Positions 24,653 through 34,800 of a stretch of DNA of 64,000 nt are shown here, in pieces (within the stretch, counting starts at the first letter, position 1; the number at the start of each line of letters is the position of its first letter). This stretch comes from Candidatus Laterigemmans baculatus. GTDB taxonomy: Bacteria > Planctomycetota > Planctomycetia > Pirellulales > Pirellulaceae. Where the stretch lies: positions 61,886 through 125,885 of the forward strand of contig NZ_WRPR01000013.1 of NCBI RefSeq assembly GCF_010367455.1, read 5' to 3'. Made by a program: the position numbers and the translations under genes. The notes below the pieces were generated by a model, which was given only the letters and a program-made list of their open reading frames with translations, searched no databases and had not been told where the DNA came from.

Positions 24653-26061
24653 TGTCCAGCGACGCAGCGCAGTCCGACCTTCCGCAATCCGACCTACCAC
24701 AGCTCGAGGCAGCGCGGCTCGATCCAGCGCGGCTTGAGAGAGCGCAGCTCGAGGGAGCGCAGCTCGCCCCAGCGGGGCCCCGGCTGAAGACGGTCACACT
24801 CGGATGCAAAGTTAACCAGTACGAGACGGAATTCGTGCGGCAGGGGCTCCACCGGATCGGGTTCCGCGATGCCAGCCGCGAAGAGCGGGCTGACGTGTGC
24901 GTGGTCAACACGTGCACGGTCACCAGCGAAGGGGATTCGAAGAGCCGCCAGGTGATCCGGCGGCTCGCTCGCCAGAACCCCGACTCGCGGATCGTCGTGA
25001 TGGGGTGTTACGCGACCCGGGCTCCCGAGGAAGTCGCCGCGCTGCCGGGGGTCGCCGAAGTGGTGACCGATAAACGCGAGCTGCCTGACCTGCTCGGCCG
25101 CTTCGGGGTGACCGACATCCCCACCGGGATCGATGGGTTTGCCGGACGCAAGCGAGCCTACGTGAAAATCCAAGACGGGTGCCTGCTCCGCTGCAGCTAC
25201 TGCATCATCCCGATGGTCCGCCCGGAACTGACCAGCCGCCCGCTGGAGGACGTCGTCGCGGAAGTCCAGCGGCTGACGACCGCCGGCCACCGCGAAGTCA
25301 TTCTGACCGGAATCCACCTCGGCCACTACGGCGTCGACTGGAACCGCCAGAAACCCAAGTCCGAGTGGATTCGCTTGGCACACCTCGTCGAGCGGCTGGC
25401 GGAACTGCCCGGGAGTGGCGAGTTCCGAATTCGCCTGAGCAGCATCGAAGCGACCGAGGTGACTCGCGAGCTGATCGACGTCCTCCGGCGCTTCCCGCGA
25501 CGCATCGTCCCGCATTTGCACGTTTGCTTGCAGAGCGGCAGCGATCCGGTGCTGCGGCGGATGCGCCGCCGCTGGGGAACGCGGATGTTCCTCGACCGCT
25601 GCCAGATGCTCCGCGATGCCCTGGACCAGCCGGCGTTGACGACCGACGTGATCGTCGGCTTCCCGGGGGAGACCGACGCCGATTTTGAGCGGACGCTGGA
25701 AACCTGCCGGCGGGCCGGGTTCTCCAAGATCCACGTCTTCCCCTTCAGTCCTCGGCGAGGCACGCCCGCCGCCGAGATGGCCGACCCGGTTCCCGACGCC
25801 GTGCGGAGCGAGCGGGTCGCGGAGCTGCTGCGGCTCGAAGCCGAACTCCGCCGCGACTACTTCGAATCGCTCGTCGGCCGCCGCTTGCAGTTGCTCGTCG
25901 ACTCGGTCGATCGGGCCGAAGGAACCGACGAGTGGATCGTCCGCGGGACCTCGTGCCGCTACGCACCAATCGAACTCGTCAGGCAGCGCCGTCCCGAGTT
26001 GAGCGAGTTGCTCGACGTCGAAGCGGTCACGGCTGAAGACGACCGGATTCTCGGCAGGTAG
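24652..26061 (+). CDS. mtaB: tRNA t6A37 methylthiotransferase MtaB
   Basis: The 469-residue radical-SAM enzyme makes ms2t6A at position 37 of ANN-decoding tRNAs. It shows the UPF0004 domain with three Cys (TLGCKVNQYE, VNTCTVTSEG, VMGCYATRAPEE), the radical-SAM cluster DGCLLRCSYCIIP (CxxxCxxC, near residue 180), GFPGETDADFERTLE, and a C-terminal TRAM-like region. The GCK and GDSKSRQ signatures favour MtaB over MiaB/RimO. The first ~45 residues are an extra low-complexity leader from a 15-bp tandem repeat (24712-24771). ATG 24652 overlaps the clpS stop; a later start after the repeat cannot be excluded. Confidence 0.93.
   Translation: MSSDAAQSDLPQSDLPQLEAARLDPARLERAQLEGAQLAPAGPRLKTVTLGCKVNQYETEFVRQGLHRIGFRDASREERADVCVVNTCTVTSEGDSKSRQVIRRLARQNPDSRIVVMGCYATRAPEEVAALPGVAEVVTDKRELPDLLGRFGVTDIPTGIDGFAGRKRAYVKIQDGCLLRCSYCIIPMVRPELTSRPLEDVVAEVQRLTTAGHREVILTGIHLGHYGVDWNRQKPKSEWIRLAHLVERLAELPGSGEFRIRLSSIEATEVTRELIDVLRRFPRRIVPHLHVCLQSGSDPVLRRMRRRWGTRMFLDRCQMLRDALDQPALTTDVIVGFPGETDADFERTLETCRRAGFSKIHVFPFSPRRGTPAAEMADPVPDAVRSERVAELLRLEAELRRDYFESLVGRRLQLLVDSVDRAEGTDEWIVRGTSCRYAPIELVRQRRPELSELLDVEAVTAEDDRILGR
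24712..24771 (+). repeat. 15-bp tandem repeat in the mtaB leader
   Basis: Four diverged 15-bp units of the type GCGCAGCTCGAGGGA encode (A)QLEGA / RLDPA-like pentapeptides near the mtaB N-terminus. Confidence 0.8.
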
Positions 26062-26320
26062 CGGGCGTTAGGTTTCAGGGGGCCACGGAAGGACACGGAA
26101 ATGCACGGAAAGGGGAAGACCGCGGATAGCGCAGAGAACGCGGATCGAACGGGAGTTCAGAGTCAGCAACTTCCCGGGGGCTCACGGTGAGGAACGAGCC
26201 GGATTCGATTACGAGCACGTGCACCGCTTCGCTGAGCACGACTCTCGCTCTCTTCCGTGCCGTTCCGTGTCCTTCCGTGGCCTCCCCTGCTGCCTGCAAT
26301 CTGCTACCTGAACCCTCTCC
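26062..26320. repeat. Composite intergenic repeat with 18-bp inverted ends
   Basis: The spacer lies between the convergent mtaB and GH57 gene ends. CCACGGAAGGACACGGAA at 26083-26100 is repeated exactly in inverse orientation at 26263-26280. Between them are GCGGATAGCGCAGAGAACGC (26121-26140) and a degenerate copy of the TACTCG element (26209-26247). A CTGAACCCT heptamer tail abuts the GH57 stop. The same modules recur at 38.7 kb and 54 kb. Confidence 0.8.
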
Positions 26321-28495
26321 TTACCAGGTCGCGGCGAGGATCTCGGCCGGTTCGGTGGTCTCGGCTGCTGCGGTGTGGCAGTTCAGTGCCAGCTGCATTT
26401 TGACTCCCCAGCGTCCTTCGGCGTCGCCGCGCACCATCCAGTGCGGCTGGACGCAGACGCTTTGGTGGACTAGCTCAAAACCCCCTTCGCTCTGGCTGAC
26501 CGTCTCGACCGGGAAGGCCCACAGTCCGCCCGGCCGGTCGGCGTTCCAGCGAGCGGAGATGCCCAGCCACTGGTCGGTCAAGCTGAGCGCCGAAGTCTGC
26601 TCGAGGTCGAGCGTCTGGCCGAGCGTTCCCAGCCGATTGCCCTCGGCATCGCTGAAGAACCGGTCATCGGCACCGGCGGGCAGACCGGCAAAATTGAACT
26701 CGACCGCAAACTTCAGCGTTCGCCCGGGGGGCAGGTTCTCGATCAGATAGGCGATCTCGAGCTGCTCGCTGCCGGCGACCATGGTGACGGCTTTGGTAAT
26801 CGCCAGCGGGATGCCCCAGGCGTTGCCGTCGCGGCGCATCTGCAGCTGGACGCGGTCGCTGGCGCGCCGCAGTTTGGCTTCGAACGGGAGGTCGACAAAG
26901 TCGCCCCGCTCGAGTGCATCGCCTCGCCGGACTGCTTCGAGCGTCGCGTCCTCGTCGTAGAAGTGGTCCATCAGACTCTTCCGCGGGTAGCGGTCGTACT
27001 GCAGCAGTTGATCGAGTCCTTCCTGTTTGAAGACGACGCGGTCATGGATGCTGGCGACTTCTCCGTTGCCGGTGCTCGGGCCGGCGAGAACCTTGCGGTG
27101 GTACGCTTCGGGCCGTCGCTGCATCGTCGCCAGCAGGTTGTGGCGGATGCCGCGGACGTCGAGCCCATACAACCGTCCGCCCCGCCCCGGAGCGAGCCAC
27201 GCGATCGCTTTGTCGCCTGCGAGCCGCACTTCCTGCTGGCCGTCGTAGTCGTAATCGTCAGCCGTCGCTTCGACCCAGGGAGCGTCGCCGTGCCGCTCTA
27301 CCGCCAGGCGGTTATCGGCGGCGATCAGGTGGTGATAGATCGCGTTCCGCAGGTGCGGCAGGTAGATGCCGCCGAACGCGCCGTGCCAGTAGGGGCAATT
27401 GCACTGGCCGCGGTACAGGTCGTCGCGGACCGCATCGAGCAGCTCCGCAGGGGCGCCGATCGCTTCGGCTTCGGCCAAGCGGTTGCTGACATCCATCATC
27501 CGCGCGTACATCTCGCCCGCTTCGGCGTACTTGACCTTGAAGTTCCGCCAAAATCCACCGCGGACAAAGCGGCTCAGATCCTTCCACCGCGCGTCCTCGT
27601 GCAGCGAGTGCGTGAGCTGGTCGTAGCACTCCTGCTGGGCGACCGGCAGCGACCACTCGGTCATCTCGCGATAGCTGCAGTCGGGCAGATAGATTCGGCC
27701 GACCGCCGGCGTGTTGCGAGCCGCCTCGGCCAGAGTCGTCGTCCGCAGCCAACCCGCGTTGGCCGAGAGCGCGTCGAAGAACGAGCGGAGCCAGCCGCGA
27801 TCGTAGACGTGTTCGCGGGTATCGGGCCAGGTGCCGAACTTTTCTCCGTCGTCGCCGAACACGAGCACCGCCCCGGGATGCCTCTCGGCGACCATTCGGC
27901 AATGGTCGATCGTCTCCGACGGAGCGGCGAAGGGGATCGTGTACCGCAGTCGCTCGCTCCCCGGGAAGACGCGGAGCAGGCGGCCGTCTTCCTCGGTCAG
28001 GAAGTAACCGTTCAGCTGCTCGTCGGTCCAGCCGGCGGCGCGGAAGTGGAAATCGTCCAGCACCGTGTAGGCGATTCCCGCTTCGGCAATGTCCCCGGCC
28101 AGGTGCGGTTCCCAAACCCGCTCGGGCGTCCACATCCCCGCGACGGTCGCCCCGAGCCGATCCTCAAGCCAGCGGGTGTAGGTGCGGATCTGACCGATCC
28201 GGTCGCGGCGGGGCAGCATCGTCAGGATCGGCTCGTACTGCGGGCCGCCGATGATTTCGATCCGCTCGTGCTCGACCAACCGCCGCACGCGGTCGAGATA
28301 CTCCGGATGCCGCTCGGCCAACCACATCATCAGCGGGCCGCTGGTGTGCAGCGAAATCCGCAGCGCTTCGTACGGCTCGAACACGTCCAGGAAGGGCAGG
28401 TAGCTGTCCTGGTAAGCCTGTTCGAAGACCCCCTCGAAGTTGCCGATCGGCTGGTGGTTATGGAGGACCAGACACAGGTGGGCGGTGGGCGTCAT
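26321..28495 (-). CDS. GH57 family glucan-active enzyme (alpha-amylase / 4-alpha-glucanotransferase-like)
   Basis: The 724-residue protein has the GH57 conserved regions in order: region 1 LVLHNHQPIGNFEGVFEQAY (residues ~8-27), region 2 IEIIGGPQYEPILTMLP, region 3 MWTPERVWEPH with the Glu nucleophile, and region 4 VLVFGDDGEKFGTWPDTREH with the Asp acid/base. The C-terminal half matches the beta-sandwich domains (DUF1925/DUF1926) of the 4-alpha-glucanotransferase/alpha-amylase subgroup. No signal peptide is seen, so it is probably cytoplasmic. It is the last gene of a minus-strand run glgA-galT-GH57 and probably acts on glycogen-derived maltodextrin. Confidence 0.93.
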   Translation of the reverse strand: MTPTAHLCLVLHNHQPIGNFEGVFEQAYQDSYLPFLDVFEPYEALRISLHTSGPLMMWLAERHPEYLDRVRRLVEHERIEIIGGPQYEPILTMLPRRDRIGQIRTYTRWLEDRLGATVAGMWTPERVWEPHLAGDIAEAGIAYTVLDDFHFRAAGWTDEQLNGYFLTEEDGRLLRVFPGSERLRYTIPFAAPSETIDHCRMVAERHPGAVLVFGDDGEKFGTWPDTREHVYDRGWLRSFFDALSANAGWLRTTTLAEAARNTPAVGRIYLPDCSYREMTEWSLPVAQQECYDQLTHSLHEDARWKDLSRFVRGGFWRNFKVKYAEAGEMYARMMDVSNRLAEAEAIGAPAELLDAVRDDLYRGQCNCPYWHGAFGGIYLPHLRNAIYHHLIAADNRLAVERHGDAPWVEATADDYDYDGQQEVRLAGDKAIAWLAPGRGGRLYGLDVRGIRHNLLATMQRRPEAYHRKVLAGPSTGNGEVASIHDRVVFKQEGLDQLLQYDRYPRKSLMDHFYDEDATLEAVRRGDALERGDFVDLPFEAKLRRASDRVQLQMRRDGNAWGIPLAITKAVTMVAGSEQLEIAYLIENLPPGRTLKFAVEFNFAGLPAGADDRFFSDAEGNRLGTLGQTLDLEQTSALSLTDQWLGISARWNADRPGGLWAFPVETVSQSEGGFELVHQSVCVQPHWMVRGDAEGRWGVKMQLALNCHTAAAETTEPAEILAATW

Positions 28496-28611
28496 GGGTT
28501 CAAGCGACGGAAATGGAGGGCGGAGACCAGACGAAAGCGTTGTCGCGGGCTTGGAAAGGTTTCCCTAACCCGCACAGTTTTCATCGGCCAGCGCTCACCC
28601 GGCGATTGACC

Positions 28612-29979
28612 TCAGTCGGAAAATTCCGCCGATTTGCGAGAGACCGTTCGCTTTGTGCGGCCGCGCTGCTCGCGACGCAGATGCGTGGCGGCTAACTCCG
28701 GTGGAACCGGATTGATGAAACAATCCGAGCTCCATTCGAAACCGGCGACTTTTGTCAGTCGCGGGAAGAGTTCCATCCACCAGTGGAACGAAGCAGGAGA
28801 GGCCACGTTGCGCGGCCGCGTGTGGATCGTGTAGTTGTAAGCGCAAGGAGCGAACGTCGCTTCGAGCGAATGCAAGACTCCTTGGACCAGCCCAGCGAGC
28901 TCTTCGAGATCCGCCGCCGAAGACGTCTCGAAGCGATCGGAGTGATGGCGGGGGGCAATTCGCACCAGGTAGGGCATGCGGCTGGCGAACGGGCAGTAGG
29001 CGACGAACCGCTTGCTCTCGAGCACCACGCGGCGGCCATCCTCGAGTTCACCGAGGAGCGTCGCACACAGCAGGCAGTCCGCGCACCGCCGAAAATGATT
29101 TTCGACCCGCTGGCCGATCTCGCTGACCGAAGGTGGCAGTAGGCTCGTGGCGATCACCTGGCTGTGGGTATGCCGCAGCGAGGCTCCGGCTGCCGCCCCC
29201 ACATTCTTGAACGTCACGACATATTCCACCCCCGGCACATCGTACCAGTACCGCATCCGCGCCGCGTACGCCTGAAAGACTCGCCCGGCGTGCTGTTGGC
29301 TGAGGTCGGTCAGCGATTCGAGATGGTTCGGTGTTTCGATCACCACTTCGTGGCCGCCGTGCAGTTCGGTGACCTGGAACAAATTGTGGTCCGCTTCCTC
29401 GTCGCTGAAAATCGCCTCGCTCGGAGCGACTCCTTCGGCCGGTTCGTCGAGCAGCGGTCCGGCTTCGGAAACGGGATGGTCCTGAGAGACAGCGGGATAG
29501 AGGTTCGGGACGACGCGAACCGACCATTGCTCGCGCGGCACGTTCGGCTCGCGAACCACCAGCGACGGAGCCGGGGTGTACTGCTCGTGCCCGCCGCAGA
29601 AGGGACAGCTGTGACCGGCTTGCCGGGGGAGGGCCGAATCGCCGATCTCGGCCGGCCGCGAGTTGCGTCCCGGCGCAAAAATCGCCCAGCGTCCAGTCAG
29701 TGCGTCTCGCCGCGTCTGACTGACGCGGGCCACCTCGGGGTGTCCGTCGCCTCCGGTGTCTGTCCCGCCATCCGAATCTCGCGAGGCTTTCGCGTCCCCG
29801 AGCGAGAGGGCAGGCCCGAGCGCGCTCGGATCGGTGCTCGGTGGAAAGGGCAGGCCCACCAGCGCGATCCCCGGGGTGGGCGGGATCGCCCTCTCAGGCC
29901 GGCTCGGTTCGGAGGATGGATGGGCTCGAGACACGGCGGCTTTGGGCTGTCGGGCGGTAGGAAAATGCGAGGCAGACAT
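28612..29979 (-). CDS. galT: Galactose-1-phosphate uridylyltransferase
   Basis: The protein (455 residues from the ATG) has a GalT core beginning SQTRRDALTGRWAIFAPGR. The zinc motif is HSCPFCGGHE, and the catalytic loop LRHTHSQV has the HxH histidine. CADCLLC is a second metal-type pair, and NYTIHTRP with FHWWMELFPRLTKVAGFEW are typical C-terminal motifs. The first ~82-95 residues are Pro/Ser/Gly-rich and not part of the family; GTG 29733 is a plausible alternative start. It sits between glgA and a GH57 gene on the same strand. In this setting it may also interconvert UDP- and ADP-sugars or hexose-1-phosphates for glycogen. Confidence 0.9.
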   Translation of the reverse strand: MSASHFPTARQPKAAVSRAHPSSEPSRPERAIPPTPGIALVGLPFPPSTDPSALGPALSLGDAKASRDSDGGTDTGGDGHPEVARVSQTRRDALTGRWAIFAPGRNSRPAEIGDSALPRQAGHSCPFCGGHEQYTPAPSLVVREPNVPREQWSVRVVPNLYPAVSQDHPVSEAGPLLDEPAEGVAPSEAIFSDEEADHNLFQVTELHGGHEVVIETPNHLESLTDLSQQHAGRVFQAYAARMRYWYDVPGVEYVVTFKNVGAAAGASLRHTHSQVIATSLLPPSVSEIGQRVENHFRRCADCLLCATLLGELEDGRRVVLESKRFVAYCPFASRMPYLVRIAPRHHSDRFETSSAADLEELAGLVQGVLHSLEATFAPCAYNYTIHTRPRNVASPASFHWWMELFPRLTKVAGFEWSSDCFINPVPPELAATHLRREQRGRTKRTVSRKSAEFSD

Positions 29980-30158
29980 ACGGCAGGAAATCAGTTACAG
30001 CATAATGCGAACCACCTGTCAAATTCGCTTCCCCTTTTGCCTAGCGAGCCCACTCACACCCACCTTCTGTAGGGGGATGGTGGGTCCAGCAGCCTCTGCT
30101 AACGGCTGCTACGATTCCCCTGGGGTAGAATCGGAGAAAATCGGGGCTGGGGCGCCGG

Positions 30159-31676
30159 TCAGAAATCGCTCGGGCGGGGTGCCGGGGCAGCACGTCGTGC
30201 TGCTTTCCGCAGCCATGTCTCGCTGTAAAGATGTTCGTACTGGGCGGCGCTCTTCCGCCAGGACCAGTCCTGCCGCATACCGCGGCGAACGATCTGATCC
30301 CAAGTCGGCTGGTTGTCCCACCGGACCAGGGCCGCTCGCTGCAATGCATCGAGCAATCCGTTGACCGAGTATTCCCGCATGTGAAATCCGGTCGCCGTCC
30401 CGGCGGCCAGCGTTTCGGCCGTCGTGTCGACCACCGTGTCGGCCAGGCCCCCGGTGGGATTGACCACCGGCACGGCCCCGTAGAGCAAGCTGTAGAGTTG
30501 GTTCAGGCCGCACGGCTCGTAACGGCTCGGCATCAGGAAGATATCCGACGCCGCTTCGATTTTGTGGGCCAGCGGATTGGAGAAGCCCAGCCGCAACCCG
30601 AGTCGATCGGGGTGCGCGTTAGCGAGCTCCTGCAGCGCGTCGTGGTACCGCGGATCGCCCGTGCCGAGCACGACCCACTGCATCGGAGTTCCCTTCTGCA
30701 ACTCCTGCCGCATCGCCTCGATCACCAAATCCCAGCCTTTCTGGTCGGCTAACCGCCCGATCAAGCCAATCAGCGGGACGTTGGGATCGTCGGGCAAACC
30801 GAATTCGGCCCGCAAGGAGGTGCGGTTTGCGGCTTTGCCTTCGCGGTAACTGTCGGCGTTGTAATTCTGGCTCAGATGCGGATCGGTCGCCGGATTCCAG
30901 ATCGCTCCATCGACCCCGTTGATGATGCCGACCAGATTCGCCGAGCGGGCCCGCAGGACTCCGTCGAGTCCGCAGCCATGTTCGGCCGTTTGGATTTCTT
31001 TCGCATACTGCGGGCTGACCGTGCTCAGCGAGTCGGCGAAGACGAGTCCGGTTTTGAGCAGGTTGAGGTGGCCGTAGAACTCCATGCCGGCTGAGTTGAA
31101 GTGCTCCCAGCCGAGCCCGGTCAGCAGCATGTCCCAGTGCCAAAATTGTCCCTGGTACGCCAGGTTGTGGACGGTCATCACCGTCGCAGCGGCCGCCATC
31201 CAGGGATGGTTTTCGAAACTGGTGCGGATGTACGCGGGGACCAGGCCGGTTTGCCAATCATTGCAGTGAACGATGTCGACCTTCAGATCCAACCGCGTGA
31301 TTGCGTGCAGGGCTGCGCGGCAAAAAAAGGCAAACCGTTCGCAGTTGTCGACGTAATCTCCCGCCGCATCGCCGTACAGCGCCGGGCGGCCAAAGTACTC
31401 GGGTTGATCGATGAAATAGACCGGCACTTCGGAGTCCGGGAGCCGCGAACGGAGCAAGCGGGCTCCGACGATTTTGTCGTTGATCGGGATCGCAAAGCTG
31501 ATGTCGGTCGTTTCGATTGGCAGCCCAGCGTTATAAATTTGCTGAAACGCGGGCATGATCACCACCGGCCGGTGACCACGATTCGCCAACCGCGTCGGCA
31601 ACGCTCCGCAGACATCCGCCAACCCGCCCGTCTTGGCGAAGGGGACCGCTTCGGTCGTTAAGAACACCACTTCCAA
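30159..31676 (-). CDS. glgA: Glycogen synthase (starch synthase type, GT5)
   Basis: GlgA elongates alpha-1,4-glucan from ADP-glucose. The family start FLTTEAVPFAKTGGLADVCG (ADP-glucose loop KTGGL) is clear, as are HCNDWQTGLVPAYIR, TVHNLAYQG, GIINGVDGAIWNPATDP, LIGLIGRLADQKGWDL, and the catalytic MPSRYEPCGLNQLYSLLYGA with GGLADTVVDT. The length is 505 residues from TTG 31676; GTG 31670 or 31667 are alternatives. An ATG at 31865 would add 63 residues without family similarity. It diverges from the pseudokinase gene and heads the minus-strand run with galT (179-bp gap) and GH57. Confidence 0.94.
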   Translation of the reverse strand: MEVVFLTTEAVPFAKTGGLADVCGALPTRLANRGHRPVVIMPAFQQIYNAGLPIETTDISFAIPINDKIVGARLLRSRLPDSEVPVYFIDQPEYFGRPALYGDAAGDYVDNCERFAFFCRAALHAITRLDLKVDIVHCNDWQTGLVPAYIRTSFENHPWMAAAATVMTVHNLAYQGQFWHWDMLLTGLGWEHFNSAGMEFYGHLNLLKTGLVFADSLSTVSPQYAKEIQTAEHGCGLDGVLRARSANLVGIINGVDGAIWNPATDPHLSQNYNADSYREGKAANRTSLRAEFGLPDDPNVPLIGLIGRLADQKGWDLVIEAMRQELQKGTPMQWVVLGTGDPRYHDALQELANAHPDRLGLRLGFSNPLAHKIEAASDIFLMPSRYEPCGLNQLYSLLYGAVPVVNPTGGLADTVVDTTAETLAAGTATGFHMREYSVNGLLDALQRAALVRWDNQPTWDQIVRRGMRQDWSWRKSAAQYEHLYSETWLRKAARRAAPAPRPSDF

Positions 31677-31880
31677 AATAGACCGCCTGACGCTTCCCGC
31701 TCTTGCTGACTGATCGATGACTGAATCGGGTGAAGTGGTGTCGAGTGTAAACCGAGCCGTCGGAAATCGCCAACCAGCTCCCTTCTGCCCCAGTTCCCTG
31801 GTTGGTCGCCGATGCTCCTGAGCGGTTAAGCTAGAAGGGCCGCACTCGTCGACTCGTCCCGCCATTGGGTTCGCCCCGCA

Positions 31881-34800
31881 ATGAAGCGCTCCGTCCCTGA
31901 ATTCTTAGCTTGCTACGCGGCCAACGGTCTGGAAAAACGCACCGTTCGGAAAACTGGGGGAACCGCCCGCCAAGTCGACGAGCCGATCGACGAGTTGCTG
32001 CGACGTTTCGCTTCGGAACACGAGTCGCGCGAACCGGCTGATGTGGCGGAACTGGCACGCTGGCTGATCCGCCGTGGATCGCTGACGCAGTACCAAGCCA
32101 AACAGCTGATCGCCGCCGAAAAGCCGCGGCTGCGGAGCGACCGATTTCTTCTTCGCCAGCCCCTCGACCGCCCCCCGTTCATCGGCTGGTGGTCAGCCGT
32201 GGCCGACGACGGCTCGCCGGTGCGGGTGTGGGAAACGACGGCTGATGTGAACGCGTCCGCCGGCGAGCGGTATCGAGCTCACGCCGCGCTTACTTCGTCC
32301 CATCTGCAGAAGCTCGAGCCGCCGATCGCTCTCGGCCAAAAATCGGGGGAAGGAGAATTCGCGAACGGCCAGCGGATGCTGTTTGTGACGCGGCTGGCCC
32401 CTGGGGCGACGGCCGCAGACTCGCTGCCCGAGGGGGGGCTGCCGGCGGTCCGCGTCGCCCAAATCGGCCGCCAACTCTGCTCCGCATTGACGGCAGCCCA
32501 CGAGCGGGGATTGCAGGTCGAAATCCTCGATGCGACTCGGGTGTGGCTAACCAAGTCCGGCCCGGCGATCCTGTTCCGCGACCCGCTGGCCGATCCCCGC
32601 TCCGGCCGCGGCGGATGGTACGCTGACCCGGTCGTCCCCGGGCTGTACCAAGCCCCCGAACGGCTGCTCGCGGGGCACGAACCCGATGCGGCGAGCGATC
32701 TCTACGCGCTCGGATGCTTGCTGTACCACTTGCGATTCGGCGTGCCTCCTTTTCCCGCCGCCAGTCCTGCCGACCTCGCGCGACAGCACGCTCGCGACAT
32801 CCCGGAGCCGGTCCGCACGGCGGTGCTCGATCCCGCCTCCGGCGACCCACTGCTCCGCGTCATCGGCCACGCCCTCGCAAAGAACCGCGACGCCCGCTTC
32901 CGGTCCGCAGCGGAACTGGATCGAGCGCTGGCGGCGGTCGAAGCCGGGCTGCCGCAAGAAACGGCAGCCCCACTCAAGCCGGAAGCCCCACTCAAGCCGG
33001 AGACTCCAGCCCCGCCGGAGACTCCAGCCCCGCCGGCAACTCCAGCCCCACCGGCAACCCTAGCGAAACCGGCACCGGCCACGGCGGCACCCTCCACACC
33101 GGCACCGGTCGTTGGGGCTCCCGTGGCAGCCCCAGCGGCCGCGGTCCGGTCGCGGCGCCCGCCGGTGCGTCGCCGCAAGAAGAACGCGCTGGGGACGTTG
33201 ATCCTCGGCGGACTCGGCTTCCTCGTGATGGTGCTGGTCGTGCTGTTGCTGGTTCAGCGGCCAAGTGGTCCCTCCGCTTCGCAGCAAGCCGAACGAACGG
33301 TGCGGCCTCCCTTGCCTCCACCGCGAAGCGCCGCAACCAACCCCGCAGCGTCCAACGCTGTCGCTACGCACGCGGCGACCTCGAACTCCGCAGCCGCGGG
33401 TGGGGCCACTGGGAGTGGGCCCGAGCCGTCGGTTGCGCTGAGCGACGCGCCCGACATCCTCTGGGCCTCTCCGGCGACGGGTCAGCCTCCGGAGCTCGCG
33501 CTGGTCCCGCCGGGAGCGGCGATGTTCGTCTCCTTCCGCCCTGCGCAGCTTGAGGCGACCGATGCCGGTGGGCAACTGCGGGAAGCGTTCTCGCCCGAGT
33601 TGAGCGAGGGGCTTGAGCGGTTGGAGGAACGGATCGGTTTGCCGCTGGACCGCGTGGAACGATTGACGCTGGCGATTGAAGGGGACACGGGAGGCGCGCC
33701 GCAGGCTTCGCTGGCGGTGTGGCTGCGCGAACCGGTCGCGCTCGAGACGCTCCGCGAGGCCTGGGAGGCGGAGGCGGCTCAGACGCCCGACGGCCAGACC
33801 GTTTACGCGGGCGAAGAAGCCGACGGAGACGTCTACTACATCCCGCCGTCGGAGCAGGATTCCGTTCGGCGTTTTGCCGTGGGCACGGCCGAGCAGATGG
33901 GGCGAGTCGCCGAAGTCGAAGGGGGACCGATCCCGCTGCCGCGGAGCCACGAGCAGCTGTGGCGAGGTATCGGCGGCGACCCCGACTTGGCGGTGCTCGT
34001 CAGCCCGAATTTTCTTTTCGCCGACGGACGACAGATGCTCGAGCAATACGCTCCGGCACTGATTCGGCCCCTCCGCCGGTTGCTGGTCCCCGATGCGACG
34101 GCGGTCGCGCTGCGGATGGACCTCGAGCCCCAGTGGTACGCCGAAGTCCGGCTGGCCCCGGGGGGCGCGATCAGTCCTCCGGCGCTGGCCAAAAAGCTCG
34201 ACGAAGCGGTCGCCGAACTGCCGAGCGACGCTGAGCAATTTTTGCTGGCCAGCTCGCCCCACCCGTCGTGGCGGGCCCTCGCGCTCCGCTTACCGGCGAT
34301 GATGCGGGCGGTCGATGGAGCCACGCGGAGCGGAGTCGTCGATGGCAATGCCGTGGCGAATCTCTACCTTCCGTCCGAGGCCGCACCAAGCGTGCTGCTC
34401 GGAGGATGGCTGGCGGCCAACACGCCGAGCGAGAGTGGTGCGAGCTTGGCCGCCACCGGTGGAGCTGCGGCGACCGGCAACGCGTCGCCTGCGGGGCCCG
34501 AGACGGTCGACCAGATGCTCGACATGCCGCTCACCGTGCGGTTCGACCAAGAGTCGCTCGAGTTCGCCGCCGATACGATCGAGGAGCAATTCAACGCCTC
34601 CCTGCCGCCCGGTTCACCCGAGCTGAAGATCGTGCTGATGGGGAACCATCTGCAGTTGGCGGGAATCACTCAGAATCAGCAGATCCGCGACTTCAACCAC
34701 AGCGGCGCAGCGTTGCGGGAAGTCCTGGACGATTTGGTGCGGCGAGCGAATCCCGATAAGACCGCAACGGCGCTCGACCAAGCGGCTCAAAAGCTCGTCT

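Noticed and set aside
26963..28609. Plus-strand open frame of ~550 codons opposite the GH57 gene
   Set aside because: Antisense shadow; all four GH57 conserved regions are on the minus strand.
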